A program made the position numbers and the translations under genes. Shown here piece after piece: positions 48,728-56,897 of a DNA stretch of 64,000 nt. This stretch comes from Dyadobacter beijingensis DSM 21582. Lineage in GTDB: Bacteria > Bacteroidota > Bacteroidia > Cytophagales > Spirosomataceae. Location: NCBI RefSeq assembly GCF_000382205.1, contig NZ_KB907788.1:806001-870000 (forward strand). Direction: 5' to 3'. Each line of letters begins with the position of its first letter. Positions within the stretch are counted from its first letter, which is position 1. The notes beneath the pieces were generated by a model, which saw only the letters and a program-made list of their open reading frames with translations, was not told the origin of the DNA and made no database searches.

Positions 48728-51241
48728 TTAGTGTGTGAGCAATACCTTTTTCGTCTCTACCGAATCGGGTTTTTTCACCTGCAAGAGATAAATGCCCGAC
48801 GGCGCATTACTCAGCCGGATGCGTTCTTCGTGCCTTCCTTTCCCTTTCACGGCTTGTGTATGCCACACTTTGCCATGCACGTCCGTCACGCGGATGGTGG
48901 CCAGCTTGCCGGCGTCGAGCTGAAATACCGCCTTGAACTCGCCGGGAGCGGGGTTAGGGAAAGTGAACAGCGCGGGTTCGGTCTGTGCCTGGGTGAACTC
49001 CGGTGCCGCCATTCTCGCATTGCTTTGCGCATCGCCGACGCAGATCTTATCCTGGCGAACAGGAACGCCCGGCAAGCCCTGGATACGGATGGTGTTCTGG
49101 CCCGCCGCGAGGGTTACCCAGAAAGTTTGTTCCCGCGCGACGATATTCCACGAGTAGGTGGCAGGAAGGTGTACGTCGGGGTTAACGATCGTTCCATTGA
49201 CCGATACGCTCACACGCGCATTTTGTTCGGCATAATAGCGGAGCCTGACCGGGTATTGACTGGCCGCGAAATTGTTCAGCTTATAGTCTACATAATAATC
49301 GTAGTTGTTCTGATAACCACGGGTTAGGCCATTCGAAGCATTCGGATCGGGTGATTCGGGGCTATTGCTCTCAGAATGCTCCGCTTCGACGCAGGCCGCC
49401 GTTTCCCCGCCCGGTCCGAAGCAGTTCGTTACCTGGTAGGAAACCGGAACGATCTTTTGCGCACAGCCATCCTTGCCGACGACGAGCGAAACCGTGTAAG
49501 TGCCGTTGGAAGACGGCGCCGTCACGTCAATCGTTTGGGTATACCGCGCAAAACCATTGTCGCCGTACCAGTTATAATACACCGATCCGCAATCGCCGCC
49601 TGCACAATTGCCCGTCATCGTGAAATTGCTGCCGCATGCAGGGTTAGGCGTCGAGGCGCTCGTTGTCACATTGAAATCGCAGGAAGGCGTCGTACCCGGC
49701 ATTTGAACAATGCATATTTTATCGTGCCGCACTGGCGCGTAGCCCGGTATTCCTTTCACGACAATGGTATTCGTACCTTTTTTCAATGCAAAAACGATGG
49801 AGCGTTCCGTCCAAACGACATTCCAGGAACCCGAAGCGGGCAGCTCAATTTTGTACGGGGTAAGTTCGTCGTTTATCTGCACATTCACGGCCGTGTTGGC
49901 CTCGGCATAATACCGGAATGTCACCGCATGCGGGCCCTCTACCTGCACGCCCGGGATCGTGTAAGACACCGTGTAATCGGAACGGTCCCTTTCGCCACGC
50001 GTCTTACCGCCGGATGCATTCGGATCTTCGGTAATCGGGCCGGTACCGCCGGCGTTTTCGGATTCAATGCATGCCTGGAAAGGCGTGCCGCCGCTGCTGC
50101 AATCGGTGATGGTCAACTGAAAATCACTGGTCTTATCGGCACAGCCGGGTTTGGAGCTCGTTCGGGTGTAGGTATAAGTTCCGTTCTGCGTAGGGGCGTA
50201 AAAATTGACGGTACTTCCCGTGGCGTTGAGGCCGGGGCCTGTCCAGGTGTAGGTCAGGCCGGGACAGCCGGTGCCGAAGCAGTCCGCGCTCACGGATACG
50301 CCCTGCCCGCACGAGGGCGTGTAATCACTCACGATCGAGCCGACAATGTAGTCGCATTCTGCCGGTGTGGTCTGCACCCGGATGGTCACGTTGACGTCTA
50401 TTACATTGGAACAGCCGCTTCTGAACGCCACCAGCCGGTAGGTGTAATCGCCTGGTGTGGCAGGAGCGGGGAAAGATACTTCTTCACCGACCATGTTGAA
50501 GTTATCGCCGAACCAGGCCATAGATGTGGCGCCACAGTCATTGCCGGAGCATTGGGCGTCGAGCGTCACTGTTTGTCCGGGTTGGAAAATCGGCAAATTG
50601 CCCACTACCCGGGGATTCACCTGGTAGTCGCAGGTTACTTCCCATTCTGTGCCGGGGATTTCCGTGAAGCACGCCTTGTCATGCCTGACGTCGTATCCCG
50701 GAAGTTCCGTGATCGTAACGAAGTTGAGGTCTTTCGTTAAATTCAGTTCAAACGTATGCTCGATGGCCACAATATTCCACGAATGTGAGGCCGGCAATTC
50801 TACCTGGACAGGCTGTCCGTTATTGACCGATACATTTACCCACGAATTCCGCTCCGCATAATACCGGAGCTTCACCTGGTACCTCGCCGTGGTGGGAACA
50901 TAGGCCGCGTACGTGGTATAGTAATTCAATGAATCCCGTTTGCCGCGGGTCCCGCCATTGGAAGCATTGGAGTCGGAGGAAAGAGGCCCGTCGCCACTGC
51001 TTTCTTCCGCTTCAAAACATTGAACAAATGGCACCGAAGCTACTGCCGGACGGTTTCCGGTGGTAACAAGATCAGCGGTAGAGCTGGCCCCCGTGGATAC
51101 GGCCCCCGTGGATATGGCCCCCGTGGATACGGCCGCCGTGGACACGGCAGCTGTGGACACTGCATTGCCGTTGGCGGGAACGGCAGCGAACGAGGCAATC
51201 GCTGAGAGCAAAAAGCCGATAACGAACGTAAAAGTTTTCAT
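48728..51241 (-). CDS. Large secreted T9SS protein with three carbohydrate-binding-like modules
   Basis: An 837-residue protein from the ATG at 51241. A signal peptide (about 1-20) is followed by a Val/Ser/Thr/Ala repeat (about 27-55). Three CBM6/35-like modules share the pattern E(A/S)E...DPNAS...TRG...Y(Y)AE...LPA(S/T).SWN...R(H/Q)DK and start near residues 75, 392 and 610. Between them are Cys-rich Ig/PKD-like domains (for example CDYQVNPRVVGNLP). The C-terminus (about 755-837) is a T9SS type A sorting domain with FPNPAPGEF and PSGIYLLQV. No catalytic domain is seen. It probably binds glycans at the surface. Confidence 0.85.
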   Translation of the reverse strand: MKTFTFVIGFLLSAIASFAAVPANGNAVSTAAVSTAAVSTGAISTGAVSTGASSTADLVTTGNRPAVASVPFVQCFEAEESSGDGPLSSDSNASNGGTRGKRDSLNYYTTYAAYVPTTARYQVKLRYYAERNSWVNVSVNNGQPVQVELPASHSWNIVAIEHTFELNLTKDLNFVTITELPGYDVRHDKACFTEIPGTEWEVTCDYQVNPRVVGNLPIFQPGQTVTLDAQCSGNDCGATSMAWFGDNFNMVGEEVSFPAPATPGDYTYRLVAFRSGCSNVIDVNVTIRVQTTPAECDYIVGSIVSDYTPSCGQGVSVSADCFGTGCPGLTYTWTGPGLNATGSTVNFYAPTQNGTYTYTRTSSKPGCADKTSDFQLTITDCSSGGTPFQACIESENAGGTGPITEDPNASGGKTRGERDRSDYTVSYTIPGVQVEGPHAVTFRYYAEANTAVNVQINDELTPYKIELPASGSWNVVWTERSIVFALKKGTNTIVVKGIPGYAPVRHDKICIVQMPGTTPSCDFNVTTSASTPNPACGSNFTMTGNCAGGDCGSVYYNWYGDNGFARYTQTIDVTAPSSNGTYTVSLVVGKDGCAQKIVPVSYQVTNCFGPGGETAACVEAEHSESNSPESPDPNASNGLTRGYQNNYDYYVDYKLNNFAASQYPVRLRYYAEQNARVSVSVNGTIVNPDVHLPATYSWNIVAREQTFWVTLAAGQNTIRIQGLPGVPVRQDKICVGDAQSNARMAAPEFTQAQTEPALFTFPNPAPGEFKAVFQLDAGKLATIRVTDVHGKVWHTQAVKGKGRHEERIRLSNAPSGIYLLQVKKPDSVETKKVLLTH
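51090..51164. repeat. Five 15-bp tandem repeats coding a VST(A/G)A linker
   Basis: GTGGATAC or GTGGACAC recurs at 51093, 51108, 51123, 51138 and 51153, so the period is 15 bases. On the minus strand it codes for (V/I)ST(A/G)A five-residue units at about residues 27-55 of the T9SS protein. Copy-number change would keep the reading frame. Confidence 0.88.
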
Positions 51242-51248
51242 AGCATGC

Positions 51249-51326
51249 TGGAAAATGTGGATGATTGGACCTTCCAACAGGATCGTTGGAAAAGACAATT
51301 GAAACTTGAATTGTCTACATTTTCCA
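51249..51326 (-). ncRNA. Three-way-junction structured leader before the T9SS gene
   Basis: The outer stem TGGAAAATGT (51249-51258) pairs with ACATTTTCCA (51317-51326). Inside are two hairpins: TTCCAAC/GTTGGAA (51272-51278 and 51285-51291, loop AGGATC) and AGACAATT/AATTGTCT (51293-51300 and 51309-51316). All three stems are perfect. The outer stem ends seven bases before the T9SS ATG. It may be a translation- or transcription-regulating leader, or an end structure of the upstream gene. Confidence 0.55.
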
Positions 51327-51387
51327 ATGACACCAGCCGTTCACTAAACCGTGGCGGCCGATGAAAAAATAATTGAGAACGAACCAA

Positions 51388-52155
51388 TTAGCCCTGCTTC
51401 TCGGAAAGATATTTCCAGTAGCGCCGCGGGACATGACGCACGTGCAGGCGCATGTTCTTGCGCGCAGGAATGTTGGTGGTCTTGAAGTAATCCTGCCAGA
51501 GCAGGCTGTAAAGCTCCTCTTTCGAGTCCAGCAGATCGGCCGGAAGCGCATTCACAATGGACATTTGCGGTGCCGTATCCAGGTCGATCTCTTCCGTTTT
51601 ATCCAGGTCGTAATATAAGCCGTAGCTCCTTTTCAAATCATAAATAATCCAGCGCTGATCGGCGTATCGGTTCTGGAAATGTTCCGGCAGGAGGGGAAGC
51701 ACATCGAAGTCCGGCTCGATATGGGCGTAGTAAATACCGTCGGCCGTTTTTTGAAAGCGTACAAATGCCTCCATACGGTGTTTTTCGCGGTGCACTTTCT
51801 GGGCCATTTGCGAAATGGCGAGCACGTCCGGATGGGCAAAATTCTCCGAGGCGCCGGCCGGCTGGTCGATGATATAACGGGCAAATTGCAGCAAATGCTG
51901 AAATATCTCCGGCTGTTCGGACAGAAATGACTTGTAAAACCGCAGCTGCCACTCCTTATCCAGTTTATGGCAAAGCCCTTTCCAAACCCGTTTGCCCTTC
52001 TCAAAATCGGACACCACGCGATGGCCCGCATCGAACACATCGGGAACATAATGCGCCTCACTCACCAGCTTCACTACCTGCGATTTACGCTGGTAGCATT
52101 CAAAAACGGCCGTCAGCAATCCTTCCAGCGACCCGTCGAAAATATATAACTCCAT
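51388..52155 (-). CDS. DUF4130 (TIGR03915-type) probable DNA-repair partner protein
   Basis: A 255-residue protein of the family found beside radical SAM repair proteins (TIGR03915/DUF4130). Visible conserved parts are IFDGSLEGLLTAVFECY at the start, HPDVLAISQMAQKVHREKHR and VRHVPRRYWKYLSEK at the end. Its ATG shares one base with the stop of the radical SAM gene (TGATG). In other bacteria this domain is fused to a uracil-DNA glycosylase-like module (UdgX); I see no such module here. Confidence 0.87.
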   Translation of the reverse strand: MELYIFDGSLEGLLTAVFECYQRKSQVVKLVSEAHYVPDVFDAGHRVVSDFEKGKRVWKGLCHKLDKEWQLRFYKSFLSEQPEIFQHLLQFARYIIDQPAGASENFAHPDVLAISQMAQKVHREKHRMEAFVRFQKTADGIYYAHIEPDFDVLPLLPEHFQNRYADQRWIIYDLKRSYGLYYDLDKTEEIDLDTAPQMSIVNALPADLLDSKEELYSLLWQDYFKTTNIPARKNMRLHVRHVPRRYWKYLSEKQG

Positions 52156-53426
52156 CAGAATAGCGACAACTGATTATGCGGGTTGGCCTGGTACTTGCTT
52201 TTGCTTTCGGCCAGGATTACACCCTTGATATGCCCCGCTTCGTAATCTTTAAGCTGCATGGGGCTGTCGGCATACCGGATAAAATGCCGTGCCCTGCGAA
52301 ATGCGATGCCCAGTTTCCGCAAATGGTTTTCGTACAACCGCCCGAATTTGCGCGCCTGAACGATTTTCAATGCCGACGCCACACCAATCCCCGGCACGCG
52401 GAGGATCATATGGTAATCGCCTGTATTAATGTCAACCGGGAACTGGTCGAGGTTACGCAATGCCCAGCTGAGCTTCGGGTCCACGTCCGCATCGAGATTG
52501 GGATGGAGGTCATTCAAAATCTCCTGCACTTTGAAACCATAAAACCGCATGAGCCAGTCGGCCTGATAAAGCCGGTTTTCGCGGATTAATGGTGGCTGTG
52601 AGCCTATAATCGGCAAGCGGGCGTCATAACTGATCGGAATGTAGCCGGAGTAATAAACGCGTTTGAGGGAAAAGTTCTGATAAAAGGTGTTGGCCGTGTA
52701 CAAAATCTCCTTGTCCGATTCCGGCGTGGCGCCCACGACGATCTGCGTACTCTGCCCGGCCGGAACAAATTTCGGGACGCTTTTGATGAGCGCCTTCTCG
52801 CTTTCGAATTTTGTAATGCTGTTCTGAATGTAATCCAGGGGCTTTTCCACCTCGGCGTGCGATTTTTCAGGAGCCAGAAGTTTCAAGCCCCGTTCAGTCG
52901 GCATTTCGAGGTTAATACTCATCCTGTCGGCATAAAGGCCCGCTTCGTGCAGCAATTCCTCGCTTGCGCCGGGGATGGTTTTCAAATGGATATATCCGTT
53001 GAAACGCTCTTCTTCCCGCAGCTTTTTCACAATGCGGACAAGCCTTTCCATCGTATAATCGGCATTTTTGAAAATACCCGAACTCAGGAACAGCCCTTCA
53101 ATATAGTTACGCCGGTAAAAATTCATCGTCAGTTCCACCACTTCCTCCACCGTAAATGCCGCCCGCTTAATATCGTTGCTGCGCCTCGACACGCAGAATG
53201 CGCAGTCGAAAATGCAATGATTGGTCAGCAGGATTTTCAGCAGCGACACGCACCGGCCGTCCTCGGTGTACGTATGGCAGATCCCCGTTCCTTCCGCGTC
53301 CCCGATTCCCTTGTTCTCATTTTTCCGGTTGCTGCCGCTCGACGAGCACGAAACATCGTATTTAGCAGCGTCCGCCAGAATCCCCAACTTCTCCCGAATC
53401 CGCTCGTACATATCCGTTTTTTGCAA
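52155..53426 (-). CDS. Radical SAM putative DNA modification/repair protein (TIGR03916-type)
   Basis: A 423-residue radical SAM protein. The cluster motif is CIFDCAFC (Cys71, Cys75, Cys78, CxxxCxxC). A Ser/Gly-rich stretch and a short Cys pair precede it (CSSSGSN). The C-terminus has a helix-hairpin-helix (VPGIGVASALKIVQARKFG), a DNA-binding element. The protein is distantly like spore photoproduct lyase, and with the DUF4130 gene it forms a conserved pair with proposed DNA repair or modification function. The lesion is unknown. Confidence 0.88.
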   Translation of the reverse strand: MQKTDMYERIREKLGILADAAKYDVSCSSSGSNRKNENKGIGDAEGTGICHTYTEDGRCVSLLKILLTNHCIFDCAFCVSRRSNDIKRAAFTVEEVVELTMNFYRRNYIEGLFLSSGIFKNADYTMERLVRIVKKLREEERFNGYIHLKTIPGASEELLHEAGLYADRMSINLEMPTERGLKLLAPEKSHAEVEKPLDYIQNSITKFESEKALIKSVPKFVPAGQSTQIVVGATPESDKEILYTANTFYQNFSLKRVYYSGYIPISYDARLPIIGSQPPLIRENRLYQADWLMRFYGFKVQEILNDLHPNLDADVDPKLSWALRNLDQFPVDINTGDYHMILRVPGIGVASALKIVQARKFGRLYENHLRKLGIAFRRARHFIRYADSPMQLKDYEAGHIKGVILAESKSKYQANPHNQLSLF

Positions 53427-53512
53427 TTAGTTAAATTTGCCTAAAATATCGAACGGTGATTACCAGTTATTAGGAGGTTGCACCGAATGATTATTTGTGC
53501 ATGAAAATATCA

Positions 53513-53520
53513 TATCTTTG
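53513..53520 (+). promoter_or_regulatory. Probable -7 promoter box for the redoxin-fold gene
   Basis: TATCTTTG matches TAnnTTTG exactly. It lies 26 bases before the ATG at 53547. A TTTG at 53494-53497 is 15 bases upstream, shorter than usual. Confidence 0.4.
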
Positions 53521-53546
53521 ATACTAATACAATCTTTTGAGGCAGA

Positions 53547-54305
53547 ATGTTTGTGAGCCGCGCGCGTAAATTTTTCCTGAGCCTGTTGGCGATCGTCGGA
53601 TTCGCCAGATTTTCAGCGTATTGCCAGTCCGACGAACCCAAGGTGACCCGCTATAACGGAAAAGTAAGCCAGCAGTTCGTCATGAACCGCGACTCGCCGA
53701 TCATCGATCATGCCACCGGCAGGCGCATCAGCTATGAAGCATACGATAATATGCTCAAACGCAATCCGGGTCAATACAAAACGCAGCCCGTTTTCGACAA
53801 ATACGGCAAAGCCTCGTCGTTCGAGGTGATCAAGAGAAGCCAGCTGCACGTCCAGGCCGACGGCTCGGTGATGAACAATCCCGATCTGATGCCCGAAATA
53901 GGGGAGCCCATTGCGCCATTCGTCATGCGCGGGCTCGACGGGCGGGAATACGATTCGGAGAAATTGCGGGGGAAATATATCCTGCTGGGTTTTTGGGTGC
54001 GCTACGAAAAGCCGCTTTATACATTAGCGAGCACGAAGGTTATTTCTCAGTTTATCGATGAAAACAAGAAGCGGGGCGTCGATATCGTTTCCCTCGGCAC
54101 GACGCTGAATACGGAGGAAGAATGCCTCGAAGCGATCCCGAAACGGAACTGCGGTTTCATTCCCGTTCCGGAATCCTACGGCTTCAATCATCGATACAAG
54201 ATCAGCGAAACGCCCTATTTTATCCTCGTCGATCGGAAAGGCATTATCCGCGCGATGGCGCCTCATACCGAATTTTCGAAGATCAGCGAACTGGTTTTGC
54301 GGTAA
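53547..54305 (+). CDS. Secreted thioredoxin-fold (TlpA/AhpC-like) protein lacking CXXC
   Basis: A 252-residue protein with a signal peptide (about 1-25). Residues about 110-252 read as a redoxin fold: GEPIAPFVMRGLDGREYDSEKLRGKY, then ILLGFWVRYEKPL where a W-C-x-x-C motif is expected, and the cis-Pro region SETPYFILVDRKG. The catalytic cysteines are absent (FWVRYEKP). A conserved N-terminal stretch (about 30-100) is unidentified. It is likely a non-redox relative, or one with another role. It converges with the GNAT gene; their stops are adjacent. Confidence 0.82.
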   Translation: MFVSRARKFFLSLLAIVGFARFSAYCQSDEPKVTRYNGKVSQQFVMNRDSPIIDHATGRRISYEAYDNMLKRNPGQYKTQPVFDKYGKASSFEVIKRSQLHVQADGSVMNNPDLMPEIGEPIAPFVMRGLDGREYDSEKLRGKYILLGFWVRYEKPLYTLASTKVISQFIDENKKRGVDIVSLGTTLNTEEECLEAIPKRNCGFIPVPESYGFNHRYKISETPYFILVDRKGIIRAMAPHTEFSKISELVLR

Positions 54306-55109
54306 TCAGCCCAATGCGCCGCTGATGCGGTTATAAAGATGGCGGGGATGCCAGGTTCGACGCTTACCGAGCAGCATGCGGCGGGAAGTTTTATACATAT
54401 GGTAGCCGCTTTCCTGTAAAAATTGCAGCCCGGCCGCATTATCCAGCGGCAGAATGGAAACCGGCCTCGCCTGCGAGCGCAAGGCCATGAGCGCGTGCCC
54501 GGCCGTGTCGTTCGCGGCAACAATGGGCCCATCGCTCCACGATGGGAGGTAGACGCCCTGCAAATGCCCATTTTCGGCAACATATACAAAGGAATCGGCC
54601 AGAAACCCGGCCATGACGCCCCGCCGGTCTTCGCCTGAAACCATCTGGTCCAGCGCGAAGGCAGTCTCGCGAAAATCCTCGGAAAAAGGGCGTATCAGCG
54701 CATTCTGCCCCAAATGCGGGCTCGGCTCCTCGCGTTTCAAATGTGCATACTGGCCTTCCACCTCGAAGCCCTGTTTCAGATAGACCGGGTAGCCGAACTC
54801 CGTGGCATCCAGATAGATGGTATGGTACCGGTTCGGGTCGATGCTGCTGATCAGGCCACGGGTAATGGCGCTGCCAAGTCCCCGGTTGCGGTATTCGCCG
54901 TGGGTGATAATGCAGGCAAGCCATGCGGTATCAGCATGAAAAATAGCTGCTCCGACGGCGACGGGGCGCCCATCTTCCTCGATCTTAATGGGTTTGCAGC
55001 AGTCGGATTTCAAAAAGTATTCAAACCGGGGACGAATATCGCCCCAACCCTCGGGTTCAAGCGCCGGCAAATGCGCAATGTCGTCTTGTGTAAATTCCTG
55101 GTAGATCAT
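54306..55109 (-). CDS. Two-domain GNAT N-acetyltransferase
   Basis: A 267-residue protein. The N-terminal GNAT domain (about 1-130) has the acetyl-CoA loop THGEYRNRGLGSAI and the segment IYLDATEFGYPVYLKQGFEV. The C-terminal half (about 140-267) looks like a second, shorter GNAT-like domain. The substrate cannot be named. The gene lies 28 bases upstream of the ECF-associated gene pair in the same orientation but probably as its own unit. Confidence 0.84.
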   Translation of the reverse strand: MIYQEFTQDDIAHLPALEPEGWGDIRPRFEYFLKSDCCKPIKIEEDGRPVAVGAAIFHADTAWLACIITHGEYRNRGLGSAITRGLISSIDPNRYHTIYLDATEFGYPVYLKQGFEVEGQYAHLKREEPSPHLGQNALIRPFSEDFRETAFALDQMVSGEDRRGVMAGFLADSFVYVAENGHLQGVYLPSWSDGPIVAANDTAGHALMALRSQARPVSILPLDNAAGLQFLQESGYHMYKTSRRMLLGKRRTWHPRHLYNRISGALG

Positions 55110-55137
55110 GGCACGGATTGTTAATCCTGCTAAAATC

Positions 55138-55677
55138 TCAAAAATCTGCTTGCATTGCTTCGAAGTGGCTGATTTTTCTTCGCCAGCTGATCAGAGAGTA
55201 ATAAAAAAGGAGTATAAATCCAATGACTAATCCGCTCAAAATGATGTATTTACGTTGATTGAATTCTATTTGATAGGTAAGAAAAGCCACCAGCGCCAAC
55301 GCATATACGACGGATGATCCCAGCGACAACGCAGCCATCCGTTTTAAAGACTGCACCCGGCGTGCGAGCGCCTCACGAATGTTGCCGGAAACGCGCGGGT
55401 TTTGGATTTGAGCGTAGCCTAATGCATTCGTTGTAACATATAACGTGATGCTGAAAATCAGTAAAACATTAATAATCATCGGTTTTTGAGCGCCATCGAA
55501 CCCATCGTAGTAGAGCAGGAGGAACGCGGTAAGCGCGGCTATTTCAGTTACGAACTTGATGCGGAGCCCTCGAAGGGTAGGATGGTTGCGAACGCGGGTC
55601 ATCATTGCGAGTTCCTGTTCCGAATGCGGTTCTGCACCTGCACGCTGCCATTCTGATTTGAGGTCGTCGATATTCAT
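55138..55677 (-). CDS. Membrane protein coupled to an ECF sigma factor
   Basis: A 179-residue protein with four hydrophobic segments (about 45-60, 67-86, 115-132, 142-165). The cytoplasmic N-terminus is charged (DLKSEWQRAGAEPHSEQELAM). Its ATG overlaps the sigma factor stop by four bases (ATGA). It has no recognisable zinc-binding anti-sigma domain, but position suggests an anti-sigma or sensor role. That is inference. Confidence 0.75.
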   Translation of the reverse strand: MNIDDLKSEWQRAGAEPHSEQELAMMTRVRNHPTLRGLRIKFVTEIAALTAFLLLYYDGFDGAQKPMIINVLLIFSITLYVTTNALGYAQIQNPRVSGNIREALARRVQSLKRMAALSLGSSVVYALALVAFLTYQIEFNQRKYIILSGLVIGFILLFYYSLISWRRKISHFEAMQADF

Positions 55678-56156
55678 AGGATTTTCGTGGTTAGCGTTTT
55701 TAGTTTTTCTTTGATCCGATGGAGCTTCACGCCGACATAATTTTCGGAAATGCCAGTAATTGAAGCGATTTCGGTGTAGGAGTAATCTTCGAGATAGAGC
55801 GAAACCAGTGCCCGCTCGGACTCGCTAAGGGTGCGTAATGCGCGGAAAAGCCATTCTTCCCGATCGGTGACCGGTGTTTCGGCATCGGGGAGGTCGGGCG
55901 GATGCTCGGTTAATGCAATGGCGGGCTGGCGTTTGCGGTAGGAGGCCATCGCGGTGTTCAATGCGATGCGGTAAATCCAGGTCGTCACCTTCGCTTCGTG
56001 CCGGAAGGCAGGGAAAGCACGCCAGAGCTGGTATACGATCTCCTGAAAAAGGTCCTGCTGGTCCTCCCGGGAATTCCGGTACATCCGGCTGATTTTGTGA
56101 ATGATCCGCTGATGCTCGCCAATCGTTTCAAGAAAAATTTCCTCCATAAAAATCAA
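55674..56156 (-). CDS. ECF RNA polymerase sigma factor
   Basis: A 160-residue sigma-70-family ECF factor. Region 2 is DLFQEIVYQLWRAFPAFRHE (about 33-52), then TTWIYRIALNTAM. Region 4 is LSESERALVSLYLEDYSYTEIASITGISE, with the HTH around YTEIASITGISENYVGVKLH. It is probably autoregulated and controlled by the downstream membrane protein. Confidence 0.93.
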   Translation of the reverse strand: MIFMEEIFLETIGEHQRIIHKISRMYRNSREDQQDLFQEIVYQLWRAFPAFRHEAKVTTWIYRIALNTAMASYRKRQPAIALTEHPPDLPDAETPVTDREEWLFRALRTLSESERALVSLYLEDYSYTEIASITGISENYVGVKLHRIKEKLKTLTTKIL

Positions 56157-56215
56157 ATCTTTCCCAATAGGTTGCGGGGATTGGGAAAAACTTACAACCT
56201 CATCAATTTTATGGA

Positions 56216-56455
56216 TTAATTGGGATGAAGAAGGTCGGGTAATTTTCGGGCGTGGGCTATTTCGCCCCCGTTTATCGCGCGGATCTGGTGGGGAAGGAGC
56301 GTTTCCACCGCGACTGTCATGCCGTCGAGCGTACAGAATTCAACTTCAAAGGCCGCATTTCTTGCATGAGCCAGCACAATTGTGCCAAGATCACCGGCTT
56401 TCAAATCCAGCTCAGGTAAATCCTCTGTCAAAACGATGATATCCAGCTCTTTCAT
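56216..56455 (-). CDS. DUF4926 small protein
   Basis: A 79-residue protein with the DUF4926 pattern: MKELDIIVLTEDLPELDLKAGDLGTIV at the start and FEVEFCTLDGMTVAVETLL later. It is likely a small beta-barrel (SH3-like). It overlaps the DUF6883 gene by four bases (ATGA), so the two are probably translated together. The pairing is seen in other genomes and is a candidate toxin-antitoxin or immunity unit, but nothing in the sequence proves it. Confidence 0.8.
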   Translation of the reverse strand: MKELDIIVLTEDLPELDLKAGDLGTIVLAHARNAAFEVEFCTLDGMTVAVETLLPHQIRAINGGEIAHARKLPDLLHPN

Positions 56456-56805
56456 TTCGATTTTTTGGGAATGACGGTTATCAATCGGGGAATGCTTTGG
56501 AACTCATCGAAAAACCAGCCTATGCGGACGCTGGGGTTTCGTGAATCCGGCGTACGCAATCGACCTTCGGTGGTCATTCTAACGCCAAACGGCAACTTTT
56601 GTTCGATTTCAATTACCAAACTATCGCATGCAAATTCCCGCAGCGCTTCAACAAGTTGCCGGCTATTTGAACGCGAATAACCAAATTTACTAAAAAACAG
56701 GGCTTTTGATTTACCTTGCCGGTGGGTAAAATTGAGTAGATAATCTTCTACTTTACGAAGCGGTACAATTGCTTGCGAGCAATTTGGGAGGATAGTTATC
56801 ATCAT
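56452..56805 (-). CDS. DUF6883 protein
   Basis: A 117-residue protein with the DUF6883 pattern: AIVPLRKVEDYLLNFTHRQGKSKALFFSKFGY near the start and VRIGWFFDEFQSIPRLITVIP at the end. DUF6883 is also found as a C-terminal module of large secreted toxins, so a toxin-like role is possible. It is translationally coupled to the DUF4926 gene and divergent from the rhodanese gene. Confidence 0.8.
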   Translation of the reverse strand: MMITILPNCSQAIVPLRKVEDYLLNFTHRQGKSKALFFSKFGYSRSNSRQLVEALREFACDSLVIEIEQKLPFGVRMTTEGRLRTPDSRNPSVRIGWFFDEFQSIPRLITVIPKKSK

Positions 56806-56897
56806 AGCGTGCGAATGTTATGGGTATCGATCATTTAGACGCTGATTTTCCCGAAAAGTCACTTTCTTTACCAAAGTTTTTTCAAAAAGGTATCACT

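Noticed and set aside
49376..50740. 454-codon plus-strand frame opposite the T9SS protein
   Set aside because: It is an antisense shadow of repeated modules, with no start context or recognisable domain.
52110..52125. Extra copy of the GC-rich repeat
   Set aside because: A short match CGGCCGTCAGC lies inside the DUF4130 gene. It is too short and is explained by coding sequence.
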